Numbered from the stretch's first letter, positions 10,799 to 26,300 are shown. The stretch: DNA of 64,000 bases from Cyanophora paradoxa (GCA_004431415.1 QPMI01000010.1:186001-250000); one strand, 5' to 3'. Translations and numbers: made by a program. The notes: generated from the letters alone by a model not told the origin.

Positions 10799-12079
10799 AT
10801 TGGAGGGCCTCATGATCAGCTTCGAACTAATGTACGATGCGATTTCGGAGGCGGAATCAGATCAGTACGCAGGCTGTATTAGATATATATAGCGCCCGCT
10901 CTCTTAACTAGGTCTTCGACTCGCCCCCGCCTCCGCTCGTCTCAGGAGGTGCAAGGTGGGGTCTAAAGTAGAGGCGCTGACAGAATACAACAATCTAAGT
11001 AATGCTCAGCTGCTATCTTTACAACTAAGTAAAATGCTAGGCGTAGGTGGCTATAGCCTAGTAGCTAGGCCTGGACCTGCGCGCAGCGCCGCCCGGCGGC
11101 CGCCCACCCGGTGTCCATGCCTCCGCCCCGCCCGGCGAACCGCACCGCCGCCCGCACCTCAGGGTCTCCCGGAGTCCGCCCCGCGCGCCGGTGCCCGGAG
11201 AGCTGCCAGGCTGCGCCGCCGCCTGCCGCGTAGCTGAGCTGCCACGCGCGCGTCGCGATCGCACCTCCGAGGCTCCGTCCAGCTTGGCGAGCCGCCCCGC
11301 CCGTCATATGCATGGCGCCGGCCTCGCGTCGCGCGCGCAGCCGGCCTCTGCGCGCACTCCCGCGTGCCGCGCCCGGTTAGCCGAGCATGCGCAGCGGAGG
11401 GCGATATGTCCAGCTAGGACCGCGCGGCCGCGGGCCAGGCGCGGGGACCGTCGGGTCCGGACACGGGAGCTCGAGGGCGGTGGCCATGGCCATGGCGCAC
11501 GCGGCTCGCGCGCCGGCAGAGCGGAGCGCGCGCGCGCGCGCGGCGCGACGCCCCGGCCGCGCGCGGAGATCTAGACGCGGCGGGCGGCGGCGCGATTATG
11601 CTTAGCTGCGCTCTGCAAGCAGTGCATGCTGCAGCTGCGCATGCAGGCTGGCAATTGCGTGGGCGGCATTGGCGGCAAGGATCGAGGCTTGAAGGAGCCT
11701 TGCGCGGGATACAGCAAAAAGAGACGTCCGGCGGCGCCGGCCTTATCCACAGCGGGGTACCGCAAAAAGACTTATCGCCGACGGAAAAAAGACCGACTTG
11801 CGAACTGGCCGACTTGGACAGCGTGACAGACAATCCGACGGGTAGCAAGGGGGGTTTGAGCAGCTGACCCCCCCTTGCAACCATCGTCGCGATCGATCGG
11901 CGTGACCATCAACCAAGGGGCCCCGGCGAAGGCGCTGCACCCAGGCGCGCGGCACAGGCTCTGCTGGGGCCAGGAAAGCGACAAACGAAAGCTATTTGAG
12001 TGCTTCACATGCTATACAAGGCAGCAGGCGCCGGTCGGGCCGGGCCGGCAGGGGTGGGGCCCCTCAAACGCCCGCCCCC
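10799..12079. other. Intergenic, no supported gene
   Basis: About 1.3 kb after the transporter stop. 11040-11600 is very GC-rich with open frames on both strands that resemble no family. No coding claim is made. Confidence 0.45.
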
Positions 12080-13215
12080 CTGCCACCCCTGCGCCGGCGC
12101 CCCGCGAGCCTACAGCTGCCCGCACGCCGGCGCCCCGCGAGCCGACGGCTGCCCGCGCGCCGGCGCCCCGCGAGCCGATGGCTGCCCGCCGGAGAGCCCG
12201 CCGCACCCGGAGCTGGCGAGCCCGCCGAGCCTCCCCCCTATCCGGCGAGCCGCGCCACCGCCCGACGCGCCCCCGCCGGGCAAGCCTCCGCCGCGCCGGT
12301 CCCCGTCCGGCGAGCCGGCGCCGCGCCGCTGCCCGCCGAGCCTCCGCCCGTCCGATAAACCGCGCCGCCGCCCGCCGCGCCCCCGTCGGGCCCGTCTGGC
12401 GAGCCGCGCCGTCGCCCGCCGCGTACCCGCCTCGCCCGAAGAGCCGCGCCGCCGCCCGCCGCGCCTCCGCCCCGCCCGACGAGCCGCACCGCCGCCCGCC
12501 GCGCCGCCGCCCGCCGCGCCCCCGCCGCGCCCCGTCCAGCGAGCCGCGCCGCCGCCCGCCGCGCCCCCGCCGCGCACCGTGCGGCGAGCCGCGCCGTCGC
12601 CCGCCGCGCCCCCGCCGCGCACCCGCCGGGCCCCGTCCAGCGAGCCACGCCACCGCCCGCCGCGCCTCCGCCCCGCCCGACGAGCCGCGCCGCCGCCTGC
12701 CGCGCCCCCGCCGGGCCGGCCTCCGCCGCGCGGGTCCCCGTACGGCGTGCCGGCGCCGCGCCACTGCCCGCCGAACCTCCGCCCCGTCCGACGAGCCGCG
12801 CCGCCGCCCGCCGCGCCCCCGCCGCGCACCGTGCGGCGAGCCGCGCCGTCGCCCGCCGCGCCCCCGCCGCGCACCCGCCGGGCCCCGTCCAGCGAACCAC
12901 GCCACCGCCCGCCGCGCCTCCGCCCCGTCCGACGAGCCGCACCGCCGCCCGCCGCGCCCCCGTCGGGCCCCGTCTGGAGAACCGCGCCGCCGCCCGCCGC
13001 GCCTCCGCCCCGCCCGACGAGCCGCACCGCCGCCCGCCACGCCGCCCGCCGCGCACCCGCCCCGCCCGACGAGCCGCGCTGCCGCCCGCCGCGCCCCGCC
13101 GGGCCCCGTCCGGCGAGCCGCGCAGCCGCCCGCCGCGCCTCCGCCCCGTCCGACGAGCCGCGCCACCGCCCGCCGCGCCACCGTCGGGACCCGTCCGGAG
13201 AACCGCGCCCGCCTT
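12080..13215. repeat. GC-rich minisatellite (Pro/Ala/Arg-coding in several frames)
   Basis: Roughly 1.1 kb of imperfect tandem units built from CCGCCCGCCGCGCC and CGACGAGCCGCGCC blocks. Larger blocks are also repeated: the segment around 12540-12680 closely matches that around 12800-12930. Long frames stay open on both strands: 11875-13266 and 12000-13241 on +, and 12012-13349 and 12238-13485 on -. This is what stop-poor GC repeats do, so openness is not evidence of coding. It could still encode a Pro-rich wall or linker segment; no domain is visible. Confidence 0.75.
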
Positions 13216-14687
13216 ATCGGCGATCTGAAGAGGGCTCGTAAGCTGTGGGCGGGGCGCGGCGGGTGAAGGGAAGCACACGCGCTCGCCTCGCGTTCGAAGA
13301 GGTGGACGAGGTGGACCGGCACGGCGGGGTGCTCTCGGCGGCAGCGCACGCGTTCCCGCGGGCGTCGTGAAAGAAGGCACGATGCCGCGACCGCGCCGTG
13401 CAGGGCCCAGCGCCGGCAGCAACGAGCTCGAGGCGTCTACCGCGACACGATGTTCAACTCCTTCTGGAGCGGGTGAGGCGCCCACCAGCCTCGGCCTCGC
13501 CGGCGCCCGGCCTGAGGCGTACGACTTGCTAGCTTGCTGCTGGGGCTGAGCATCGGCCGCGGTGTCCGACTACTTGGCCACAGGCCACAGTGGCCAGTTC
13601 AGGGGGGGTACGTATACGTTTGCTCGCCAACCATCCTGCAGCGTGCAGGAGAGCACATCGTCTCGCGCCGCACCTTCGCACAGACAGCTAGCAAACCTCC
13701 AGCATCATCGTTTGACGCCAGCTTGGCCGCCCGGAGCGACGCCTGCGAGCGGCGCGACATCGCCCTTCCACGTGGCGCAAGAACGCAGGTCAGCGCACAC
13801 GGAACCATCGCGGATCGCTCGTAGCTAACGTTTAGAGCGCAGAAGACCGCCGCACCCAGCCGGCAGGTCGCGGCCTGTAGGTTCCAGGTCGAGCACGGTG
13901 CTAGGGGCTCGCAGCTTGAGCCTATGTGCGTCCAGTATGTGCTCATAAGTACAATGATTGGTTCCGGAACGTTTGGCGTCGAGTGCCGCGCGCGGATCGC
14001 TTAGCCATGGCCCTGCAGTACTAGTACTAGCTATAGTACTAGTGCATCATCCCTCATCTGCCCGAACTCCCAGCGTCCTAGCGCGCGGTTCCGGCGCGCG
14101 GTTCTGGCGGAGCGAACCGTACTTGTTGGGCGCTCGTCCGCTCTGGCACGTCAGAACCTAGATTTCGGATGCGCATGCCCTGGAACAGAAGATTCGGGCA
14201 CTTCGCTGTGATCTGCCCTAATCGATTTCGGATTGTCCGAAGTTCTCGTTCTGTGCGTTGGAACAAGAGCAGAAGCGCGCTTCCGCGAGCCGTTCCGTCC
14301 GTCGGAACGGACCCCCCCTTCCACCTGTACGTACATGCGTTAAGCTTCTGATGAAAGAAGCTTGGAGAGCGCTGAATCCAGATCGCTTATTAATAATCAT
14401 TCAATTGCAATCACATCGATATCGTTTTCACGTGGTAATTATATAAGCGTTGCATTTGCTGAGGAGGCCTTCGGGAGGGGCCTTCGTCACTTGAGCGCGC
14501 CCCCCGGCCCGCGCCCCCTGCAGCTGCCTCGCCCAACCTCTTGATCCGAGCTCGAAGTTTATTCTATTTTATTTCAAAGTGGCCCCGCGGCCGCTGAAAA
14601 GGGGCAGCGGTCTCTGCGTATACTTGCAAAGCGAAAGCGAAAGCGAAAGGTGAAAATTAAAGTCACTGAGTGTCACAGTGTCCTAAA
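13216..14687. other. Intergenic; possible stray exon near 13260-13370
   Basis: 13260-13370 (+) reads RLAFEEVDEVDRHGGVLSAA... to a stop. This is less repetitive than the preceding minisatellite and could be the last exon of an unknown gene; confidence is low. 13960-14340 is dense in GTTCCG/CGGAAC words in both orientations, like the word-filled repeats elsewhere in the window. The rest is spacer downstream of the convergent FN3-like gene. Confidence 0.3.
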
Positions 14688-19378
<4,691 letters not shown>

Positions 19379-19602
19379 GATGCCGGATCGTGAGGGCTTC
19401 CGGTTTGCCGCGACGCCCGCCTGCGAATGCAAGCTTAAGCTGATCATCCACATCAGCACGGGACGTCGTCAAAATCTGCCAGGCTGCAGGCTGCCCGACT
19501 GCACTGCTGGTGGACTCTGGGAGTCTGCTAGCTCTGCTGCTTCAAGGCTTGCAAAGTTGCACTGCCGCATGCGCAGTGCAGCAATCGCCACTGATTCGCC
19601 AG

Positions 19603-19766
19603 TACTAGTGATTCGCCAAGTACTAAACTGCTACTACTAGGCTAGTCAATGAGTAGCAGTGAGTACCGTGTTACACAAAATTAGTACTAGTGATTCGCCA
19701 AGTACTAAACTGCTACTACTAGGCTAGTCAATGAGTAGCAGTGAGTACCGTGTTACACAAAATTAA
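19603..19766. repeat. 82-bp tandem duplication
   Basis: The block beginning TACTAGTGATTCGCC at 19603 repeats at 19685 with an exact period of 82. Each copy ends with TACCGTGTTACACAAAATTA, the left end of the adjacent TACCGTG element, so the duplication includes a transposon end. Confidence 0.9.
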
Positions 19767-19964
19767 CAGCCCGTTAATTAACAGATTATAAAATCCGGCC
19801 CTCCCTTCACCGAAATAACAGAGCCCCAAATTAACAGACTATGAAAATTTGGGCTTGTATATGGGGCGGTAATGTCGGGGGGGTAGATTGTATGGGACGA
19901 CTGCACGGCAGCGAATTAGCAGAGCTCTAAATTAACAGACTATGTCAAAATTTCGGTCTGTTAA
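19746..19964. mobile_element. TACCGTG-family element, word AATTAACAGA
   Basis: Starts TACCGTGTTACACA and is filled with AATTAACAGA words plus one inverse copy (TCTGTTAATT) near its right end. It contains landmarks of a shared backbone: GGCCCTCCC, GAGCCC, GGCTTGTAT and GGGGCGGTAAT. It aligns end to end with the element at 45822-46085, with the word replaced at most of its positions. The right terminal repeat is missing; it abuts the T run of the next element. Confidence 0.65.
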
Positions 19965-21105
19965 TTTTTTTTTGAGAGACTACGGTGGGGCGAACCCCCC
20001 GTAGGTAGTGATATTAAAGACAACAAAGCAATCACAAATCAAAGATACAGTAAACTAGCACAAAATATATACAGAATCAAGAGGGATCACGAGAAGGGAC
20101 ACGATCAGAAGAACGCAAAAAATAAGGAGAACGAGCACGAGGAGAAGGAGTAGAAGAGCTCAAGGGCGTCGACGCAGAAGTACTAGTCACACTAGAACGA
20201 CGAGGAGCACGGGGACGCAGCAAATACTGGAGAACCAGAAATATTTAGTGGGCTGCATATTTATAGTACTAAAAAGTTTTGAGCGAAGTAACAAAGTTTT
20301 ATCGCTCACTAAAGAGGCGGGGAGGGGGGGGTACCGTTCGAAAAGGCCTTGAGCCGCCGCCGCCGAGCTCCAGCGATGAAAGGCCGGCGCCCGGCCAGCC
20401 GAGCAGCCGGCGCCACGCCTTGGCCCGAGCCCGACACGACGACGGTCTATCAGAAGGCGCGGCCGCTGGCGGGCGCCTGGTCGTTCTTTAATTTGGCAGA
20501 GTAGGCGAGAAGGCGAGCGAGTCGAGCGCATGCGCACGAACGCGTCGATCTGCCGGAGAAGCAGATGCATATGCCGCCCAGCCGCAGCGCCGTGGCGCTG
20601 AACGACCCCGCGACGTCGACGTCGACGCTGCGCGCGCGGGCTGCCCGACCCATCGAAAGCGTCACGGCGTCCAGCGTGAAGGAGGCGGAGGAGATCGTGG
20701 CTGTGAATGCTGCCGTGCTCGCAGAGGAAGCTAAGCCGGTCCGCTCGCCCGCTCGCCGGCCGGCGCACGTCGCTAACTGCGCCCGCGCTCAGCTGCAGAC
20801 CCCGGCCGCCGCGTCCGGTCTTGCCGACAAGGGCAAGAAGCACCAGACGTACACGGCGGAGGTGGCAACAGAGATCGGTGGCAACAGCAGCGATCTGCAG
20901 CGGCGGGGGCGCGGGGGGGGCGGGGGGGGGCCTCCGCTGACGCCCCCGGCCCTAGGGAGCGGTTTGGCCGGACCTACCAAATATTTCCCGCCCACTAAAA
21001 TGACCAAAATCGCGAAGTACTAATTATTTTCCTGTACTAAATTAACCAGTTCTACAGTAAGGAGAACGAGCACGAGGAACTACAGTCGAAGACGAAGATC
21101 TAGAC
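19965..21105 (-). mobile_element. Retroposon-like element, inverted copy, interrupted
   Basis: 19965-20226 is the reverse complement, at equal length, of 26851-27112, and 21060-21105 matches 26805-26850. The sequence between (20227-21057) is a later insertion. Read on the minus strand, the copy ends with a hairpin (CTACGG...CCGTAG around GGGTTCGCCCC) and nine A, a 3' poly(A)-like end suggesting RNA-mediated copying. Confidence 0.75.
20227..21057. mobile_element. 831-bp TA-flanked DNA transposon with GC-rich cargo
   Basis: Interrupts the element above. The intact sibling at 26.8 kb gives the empty site, and the insertion is flanked by TA on both sides (20225-20226 and 21058-21059). Ends are imperfect inverted repeats: CTGGAGAACCAG on the left, and CTGTAGAACTGG as the reverse complement of the right end. 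TA duplication fits Tc1/mariner-type transposition. AT-rich ends with TTTAGTG words surround about 600 bp of GC-rich DNA (roughly 20310-20950) that looks like captured host sequence. No transposase is recognisable, so it is non-autonomous. Confidence 0.75.
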
Positions 21106-22190
21106 TTGAGACTCTGTTAATTGAGTGAGTCCAGTATTTATGTGTTACACTGGCGCCGTGACGCCGAGTTGCCGTCGACCGTCGGACTCGCCGACTCGAC
21201 CCTGCGCATGCGACGGCGGCTCCCCAGTGAGTCCCCACTGGGCCAGGAGTCCGTGACTTACTGAGTCACGGACTCCGGTCACGTGCACAGACTCTGAGAG
21301 TCCGGTGAGTCGGCGGTGACTCCGACTCCGAAGCCTTGTACGTGTTCGGAACTTCGGAAGGTCGACGTCCGCGGCAGCGGCCGGACTTCCGGTCCAGTGC
21401 CGGAGCTCGAGTCCGGGATCCGCGCCGCGTCTGGCCCGGGAGTCAGGGAGGACCGGCCCGGCCGCGGCCCCGGCGGGACAGTGGCGGGACTCCCGCCGGC
21501 GCCCGGCCGCATGCGCAGTCTCCCGGCCGCGGCCGCGCGGACTCGTCCACGGTCAACCGCTAATTTTAATTTATAATCATGATCATTTATACTTAATTCG
21601 AATCTCCGGAACTGCGGGCAGTCTGAGTCTGCGGCACCCCCGGCAGTCGAAAAACAAATTAAAACTGACACTACTAGCCTAGTAGTAGTCAGTGCCACGG
21701 TGTAGTAGTAGTCGCTGTCGTGACTAACTTAGTAACTGAGTTACTGCACTGGCATTTGGTAACTTCAAGAGTAAGATCTAGAACACATGTACAGCACATG
21801 AGAACATTCACAGCTGCGCAGAACGGCAATTTACGGCAATTCAATGATTTAAAACATCGGCTAAAAAAGCATCAGTCAGCCAAGTTGCCGAAATTAAAAT
21901 TGAAAAGTTAGGGTTAGCGTATAGTAGTTCCGGGGGAGCCTCTATAGGTCCGAGTCTGGGAGGCCGAACCGTCAGGTTGACGTTGTGCAAGAACGAATTC
22001 GAACCGTTGTTTTGTTTTGACAATTTGATTCGATCATAGCTTTTCGTCACGTCACGGCGTTTATATATATATAGCATATACCCGCCGGGCCGTGCCACGG
22101 TGAGTCCGTGACCCTAGTACGTAGTACGTACTACTAGTCTACTACTACGGTACTACGTATCATAGTATACGTAGTAGTACGGTAGACTTC
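21106..22190. repeat. Word-rich repeat DNA (GAGTC block) and flanking repeats
   Basis: 21110-21330 is dense in GAGTCC/GGACTC words in both orientations. 21940-22080 contains a block (GCCGAACCGTCAGGTT..., TTTGATTCGATCA, ACGTCACGGCG then an AT tract) that recurs at 25223-25320 and 26240-26290. 22110-22190 is a palindrome-rich stretch of TACTACG/CGTAGTA. No gene seen. Confidence 0.5.
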
Positions 22191-22770
22191 AGGGATGGGA
22201 AAATTTTTGGGGGTCCCCCAAGGGTCCAAAAAGTTTTGCAAAACTTTTTGCCTTGTATGTAAAATTTTTGCGAAATTTTTTGAAAATTTTTGCCCCGAAT
22301 TAAGAATCGAAACCGTCGTCTAAAGTGCTTCAAATCGCGTTCAAACACGTCTAAAACATTGTTTAACTCATGTTTATCGATCGCAGGCTTGCGAGAGATG
22401 CTATCTGCACATGAAATCGATATCCGCCTGCTCGTGTTTCAAGGCCAAGCTTAAGTACCCCCCTCCCCAACAGGAGCCAGAATTCGAAGCTCAAGAACTC
22501 GCCTTCCACGCTCAGAATAGCCTCAGATTACCTTCTATGTCGTTTATATCTTCATTTAACATCGCCTGAGCCGCCGCAAACGATATATTTCGGAGGATGA
22601 GGGGGGGGTGGGGTGCAAAAGTTTTTCCAAAAATTTTGGAGGGCCGAAACGGGGACCAAAACGTTTCTGAAAAGTTTTGCAAAACTTTCAAGTTTTTGCA
22701 TTCTTTTTCCAAAAGTTTTGGGCGGCGAACCCTGCCTATGGCGCAGTTTCCGCCATACAAACTTTTTCGA
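22191..22770. repeat. Inverted pair of AAAATTTTTG / AAAGTTTTGC blocks
   Basis: 22196-22310 and 22610-22720 are partly inverted relative to each other. They share AGTTTTGCAAAACTT cores with many AAAATTTTTG and AAAAGTTTTG words. GGGTCCAAAA before the word and CCTTGTATG after it match landmarks of other word-filled elements in the window. The intervening 300 bp holds no supported gene. Confidence 0.5.
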
Positions 22771-22799
22771 GTCAAGTCGATTGACTAAACTCGGCCGAG

Positions 22800-23671
22800 T
22801 TTGCAGACTGGGGCCACCTTTTGACTAGGGCTGGGCCGGTGGCGGCCGGTGGCAGTGGCAGCCTGCCGCAGCCTGGCAGTGCCACCGACCGACCGGGTGG
22901 AAAGTCCGGCCCACCGCCATACAAGTTGATACAACGCCCGGACGTACCATACAAATAAAAATTCTAGGGGGGGTAGGCTAGGCTGAGCGCGGGCGGGGTC
23001 CAAACGTTAACGTTAACGGCGCCGGCTGCACATGACGTCGACAGGCCACATGACCGCGCTCTAGATCTCTTGCTGCGCTCAGCACGTCGACGTCTCCGAG
23101 GCTCCGAAATCGAGTTTATACCGCAGAACCGCGCCGGCGCGTGCACGTGCCACGGTGCGCCGCGGCCGCTGTCCGCAGCCGAGCACGCCGGCCGGGCCGG
23201 GTGCTCTTAATTATAAGCTTGTTGCGCTCGGCACTGGCCATGGGCTGGGGTCGTTCTGCCGCGCGCATGTGCCACGCGTACGGTGCGTGCCACTAGTACT
23301 CTTTCATTAGATCCCGGTTCCCCCCTCAGGGCTTTGCACCCCCGGCGCGAAAATCGCGGCCGGGCCACTAGTTACTATGATATCGATCGGGCCCCGGGCC
23401 CGGGGGTCCGGGTCTAAAAACGCACTAATATCGTGGGAATTAATATCTTTTTTTTGTGAATTACCGGCCACAGCCTCTAGTCTAGTGGGAATTAATATCG
23501 TGTTTTAGGCCTAAAGGGCATAAAGACAAAAAAAAGCAAAATAACTAAGACAAGAGCTCGAGAGGGCTCAGCAGCGGCCGGACTCGGCTTTTCAAACGAC
23601 ATAAATTTGCCAAGTTGCATCATGGCATGACATAATATTGTGTTCTACAACTTCTACGATATGCCCAGGCG
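22800..23671. repeat. CCGGTGGC block and other repeat fragments
   Basis: 22820-22960 is filled with CCGGTGGC/GCCACCG and GCCTGGCAG words and contains CGCCATACAAG, the inverse of the CTTGTATGG landmark. 23390-23530 contains GGGTCCGGGTCTAAAAACGC with ATTAATATCG words. 23515-23560 matches 25911-25970 (GGGCATAAAGACAAAAAA...). No gene seen. Confidence 0.45.
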
Positions 23672-25073
23672 TAGGCCTGATGCTTGACCCCCCCCGGCTT
23701 CAAGCCAAGCCAAGCCAAATTTTGGCCTTCCGGAGTCAAGCCAAGCCAAGCACCCGAGCCGGCCGGCTCAAATGCTTGGCCCCTCGGCTAGGTCAAATAT
23801 TTGTCAAATGCTTGAGGGGGGGGTACCCCATGTACGCCCCTCTTCCCCTAGGCCTCTAGATCTAGCTATAGATCTTCCCTAAGGCGCGCGCTAGCTAGCT
23901 ACGCACGTACGTATACGATCTTGCTCAAATTGACTCAGTGAAACATAAACAACTAACTCGACTTCCGCTTCTTTCCATCTGGAGACCCTTCAGGTCGCCC
24001 TACTGCCTTCTTAATCTGGCCTGCCAACTCGAAAATGGGAACACCAGCAAGGTATACGTACAGCTCATACAGATTAACGAGAGCAGCAATGGAATCATCG
24101 TTAAGAGAAGCCCTATTCTCTACAACGATCTGGCCAGCATGCGACCAGACACGCTCAGAATAAGTAGAAGAACCGGGGCAAGAGCCATAGCGGCGGTACA
24201 GGGCAGAAACGTAAGGAAAATCTAGCATATGCTCGCGAAACCAAACAAGGGGGTCCTGGCCCCAAGAGAGAGCTACAAGGGCGTCCCACTCAGCTATCTC
24301 TGTGAGGTAGCTCTTAAGCTGCGGCTCTAGGGGGTTGCCGGGGGCGGCGGGAGGAAGGGGCCCCGCGCCGCGCGCGGGGCCTTCAGCGCCCCGGGCCCGC
24401 GCCAGTGACACCCGCGAGCTTGCGCTCGAGGCTAGAGACCACGCGCCCCTCCTGAGGGGCGGGGGCGGGGGCGGGCGCACGGGTTCAGGGCCAAGGCCCA
24501 GCCGCGCATCCAGTGCGCGCTTGCCACGCTGAAAGGCAACATGCCGGTAACGATTGCGCGAGCCAGCGCGTGGTGCTTCGCCAGGTTATCTTCATCCGAG
24601 AGCGGCTTCACGGCCTCAAAGGCTGGGCCGAGCGTCGCCTGCCCTGCCGCGTGCTGAGCGGATTCGCCATCTGTCGGCGCGAACAGCCCGTGCTGCGTGT
24701 TGAAATGGCTGTCGATGCTCGATGTCGCGCTGATGTTTTTGAACACTGTCTTACAAGCGAACTGCCGCAGTGCCGGCCGTGCTTCTCCTTGTTGAGCAGG
24801 CACATCGCTGCTTTCTTCCCGTGCAGCTTCCCCTGGATGATCTTGTCGCCCTGCCAGACCCACGAAGTGAGAATGTGGATCTGCCGCTTAAGCCAGAGGT
24901 GGCTGTCCATCGGCTCGAAGTCGTCCGCGTCCGTGCGCGGCCCTTGCGCTGCTGCAGGCGCCCCTGGCGCAGCTGCAGCTGCAGGCGCATCGCTGGAGCC
25001 GGCGATGGGCTGCGCGGGGGCACGGAATGAGATGTTGCCGGACGCGTCCTTGCCGATGACTTGCCGGACGCGT

Positions 25074-25104
<31 letters not shown>

Positions 25105-25211
25105 ATAATATTTGCAAGTATCTTCAAGCACGGCTTTCTGGCTCAAATGCTTGGCGCTAGAGGTCAAGCCAAGTGCTTGAGGCAAATGCTTGACCCCAAG
25201 CAGCAGGCCTA
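23672..25211 (-). mobile_element. 1,540-bp hAT transposon deletion derivative
   Basis: An exact 8-bp target duplication CCCAGGCG flanks the element at 23664-23671 and 25212-25219. Terminal inverted repeats read TAGGCCTGATGCTTG on the left and TAGGCCTGCTGCTTG as the reverse complement of the right end. Subterminal CAAGCCAAG and CAAATGCTTG words cluster at both ends, as expected for hAT transposase binding repeats. It encodes transposase remnants on the minus strand and has inserted into an older repeat related to 21950-22060. Confidence 0.9.
23953..25117 (-). pseudogene. hAT transposase remnant (BED finger plus dimerisation domain, core deleted)
   Basis: Read from 25117 leftwards. A low-complexity start precedes a BED-like region (SWVWQGDKIIQGKLHGKKAA...) whose His-containing end (ATSSIDSHFNTQHG) is in another frame, implying a frameshift. 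Then comes the typical hAT segment KHHALARAIVTGMLPFSVAS. The sequence passes, with a further frame change near 24480, to the C-terminal dimerisation domain (DPLVWFREHMLDFPYVSALY, SSTYSERVWSHAGQIV, LNDDSIAALVNLYE), which ends at 23953. The several hundred residues carrying the catalytic acidic residues are absent, so it cannot encode an active transposase. Confidence 0.85.
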
Positions 25212-25384
25212 CCCAGGCGGGGAAGCCGAACCGTCAGGTTAACGTTTCGAAAACTATCCGGTACCCCTCCAGTGCGAGGACGAACCGTTTTTTGTTTTAC
25301 AATTTGATTCGATCACAGCCTCTTTTTGTTTTGGTGAATTACCGGCCACAGTCTCTAGACACCAGCACTGCGGGGGCTGCCCAG

Positions 25385-25902
25385 CAGTGATGTTAACCTT
25401 ACCAGTAATATTCTGTAATATACATTATAATAATGCATTATAATAATATTATTGTAATAGTGCCACTTTCCGGGGTTACCGGTAAGGTGTATTACAGGTT
25501 GGAAAGACCCCCTTATTTCACGAGCAGCAGCGCTCTGCGACGTACCTACACAGTATTTAACAACATATAAGCTATATTTGACAGTTCTGATGACCAGGAA
25601 GCTCTTTAACAGCCCCGTTCGACCTTGCTTGATGGGGTACCCCTGTAGTGTGCCTCAAAAGGCCTCAGGGCCTCTTAAACCATGTTAGCAATAAGCTTAA
25701 AGTCACATCTTGCATGTTTCACGTGATAAGAGAGTGTTTCGGACAGATTAGCATCAAGAATAAGCAGCGCAGGGCTGCGGGAATGGGGTTTCTATGAGGT
25801 ATTACAGGTAATATGGTATAACATTAGTAAGGTTTATTATAATACCATTAAACATAATCGGTAATAGTGCGTTTTTGGGATTAATTAGTAATAACATCAC
25901 TG
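25385..25902. mobile_element. 518-bp hAT-like MITE
   Basis: Flanked by an exact 8-bp duplication CTGCCCAG (25377-25384 and 25903-25910). Ends are CAGTGATGTTA and its inverse. Eight-base duplication and a CAGTG start are hAT features. It is AT-rich with no reading frame, hence non-autonomous, and belongs to a different terminal-repeat family from the 1,540-bp element nearby. Confidence 0.9.
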
Positions 25903-25910
25903 CTGCCCAG

Positions 25911-26300
25911 GGGGCATAAAGACAAAAAAGCAAAATATTTTTTACTAAGACAAGAGCACGAAGAAAGATAAGACAAAGAGCCAAAATCGACAATTAGAAA
26001 GGAAAGACACAGAGCTCGAGACAGATCGATAGCGAGAAGAGACAATAAATCGAGCAGATCTAGGGACAGAGGATAACTGACACGAAGAAGAGCCAGAGCT
26101 AGAGATACCATCAATATCAGAAGAAATTACATCACTAAGAAGCGGGGGACAAAATTAAGAAAGATAAATAACAGGAAGAAGACAAGTAAGAGGAACAACA
26201 AGACGACATGGAGGCGGAGGCGAAGCAGGACGATGCGAAAGATCACAGCCTCACAGGTTATACGTCACGGCGTATATATATATATAGCATACAATTTAAC
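25911..26300 (-). repeat. Purine-rich repeat, probably a retroposon-like copy in minus orientation
   Basis: The + strand is strongly purine-rich (AAGACAAGAGCACGAAGAAAG...). It resembles in style the complement of the Ser-rich element at 26.4-27.1 kb, and its left edge matches 23515-23560. The two form a head-to-head pair around the AT tract near 26275. Confidence 0.45.

Noticed and set aside
12012-13349. 445-codon frame on the minus strand (Gly/Arg-rich)
   Set aside because: It lies in a GC minisatellite where both strands stay open for compositional reasons. No domain or splice pattern supports it.
20565-21023. 152-codon + frame inside the 831-bp element as a real gene
   Set aside because: It crosses the GC-rich to AT-rich boundary of the element, shows no domain, and a minus frame of similar length overlaps it.
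23672-25211. CAAGCCAAG and CAAATGCTTG repeats considered as a CRISPR-like array
   Set aside because: The words are unevenly spaced, lie in both orientations, and sit at the ends of a hAT element. There are no spacers and the genome is eukaryotic.
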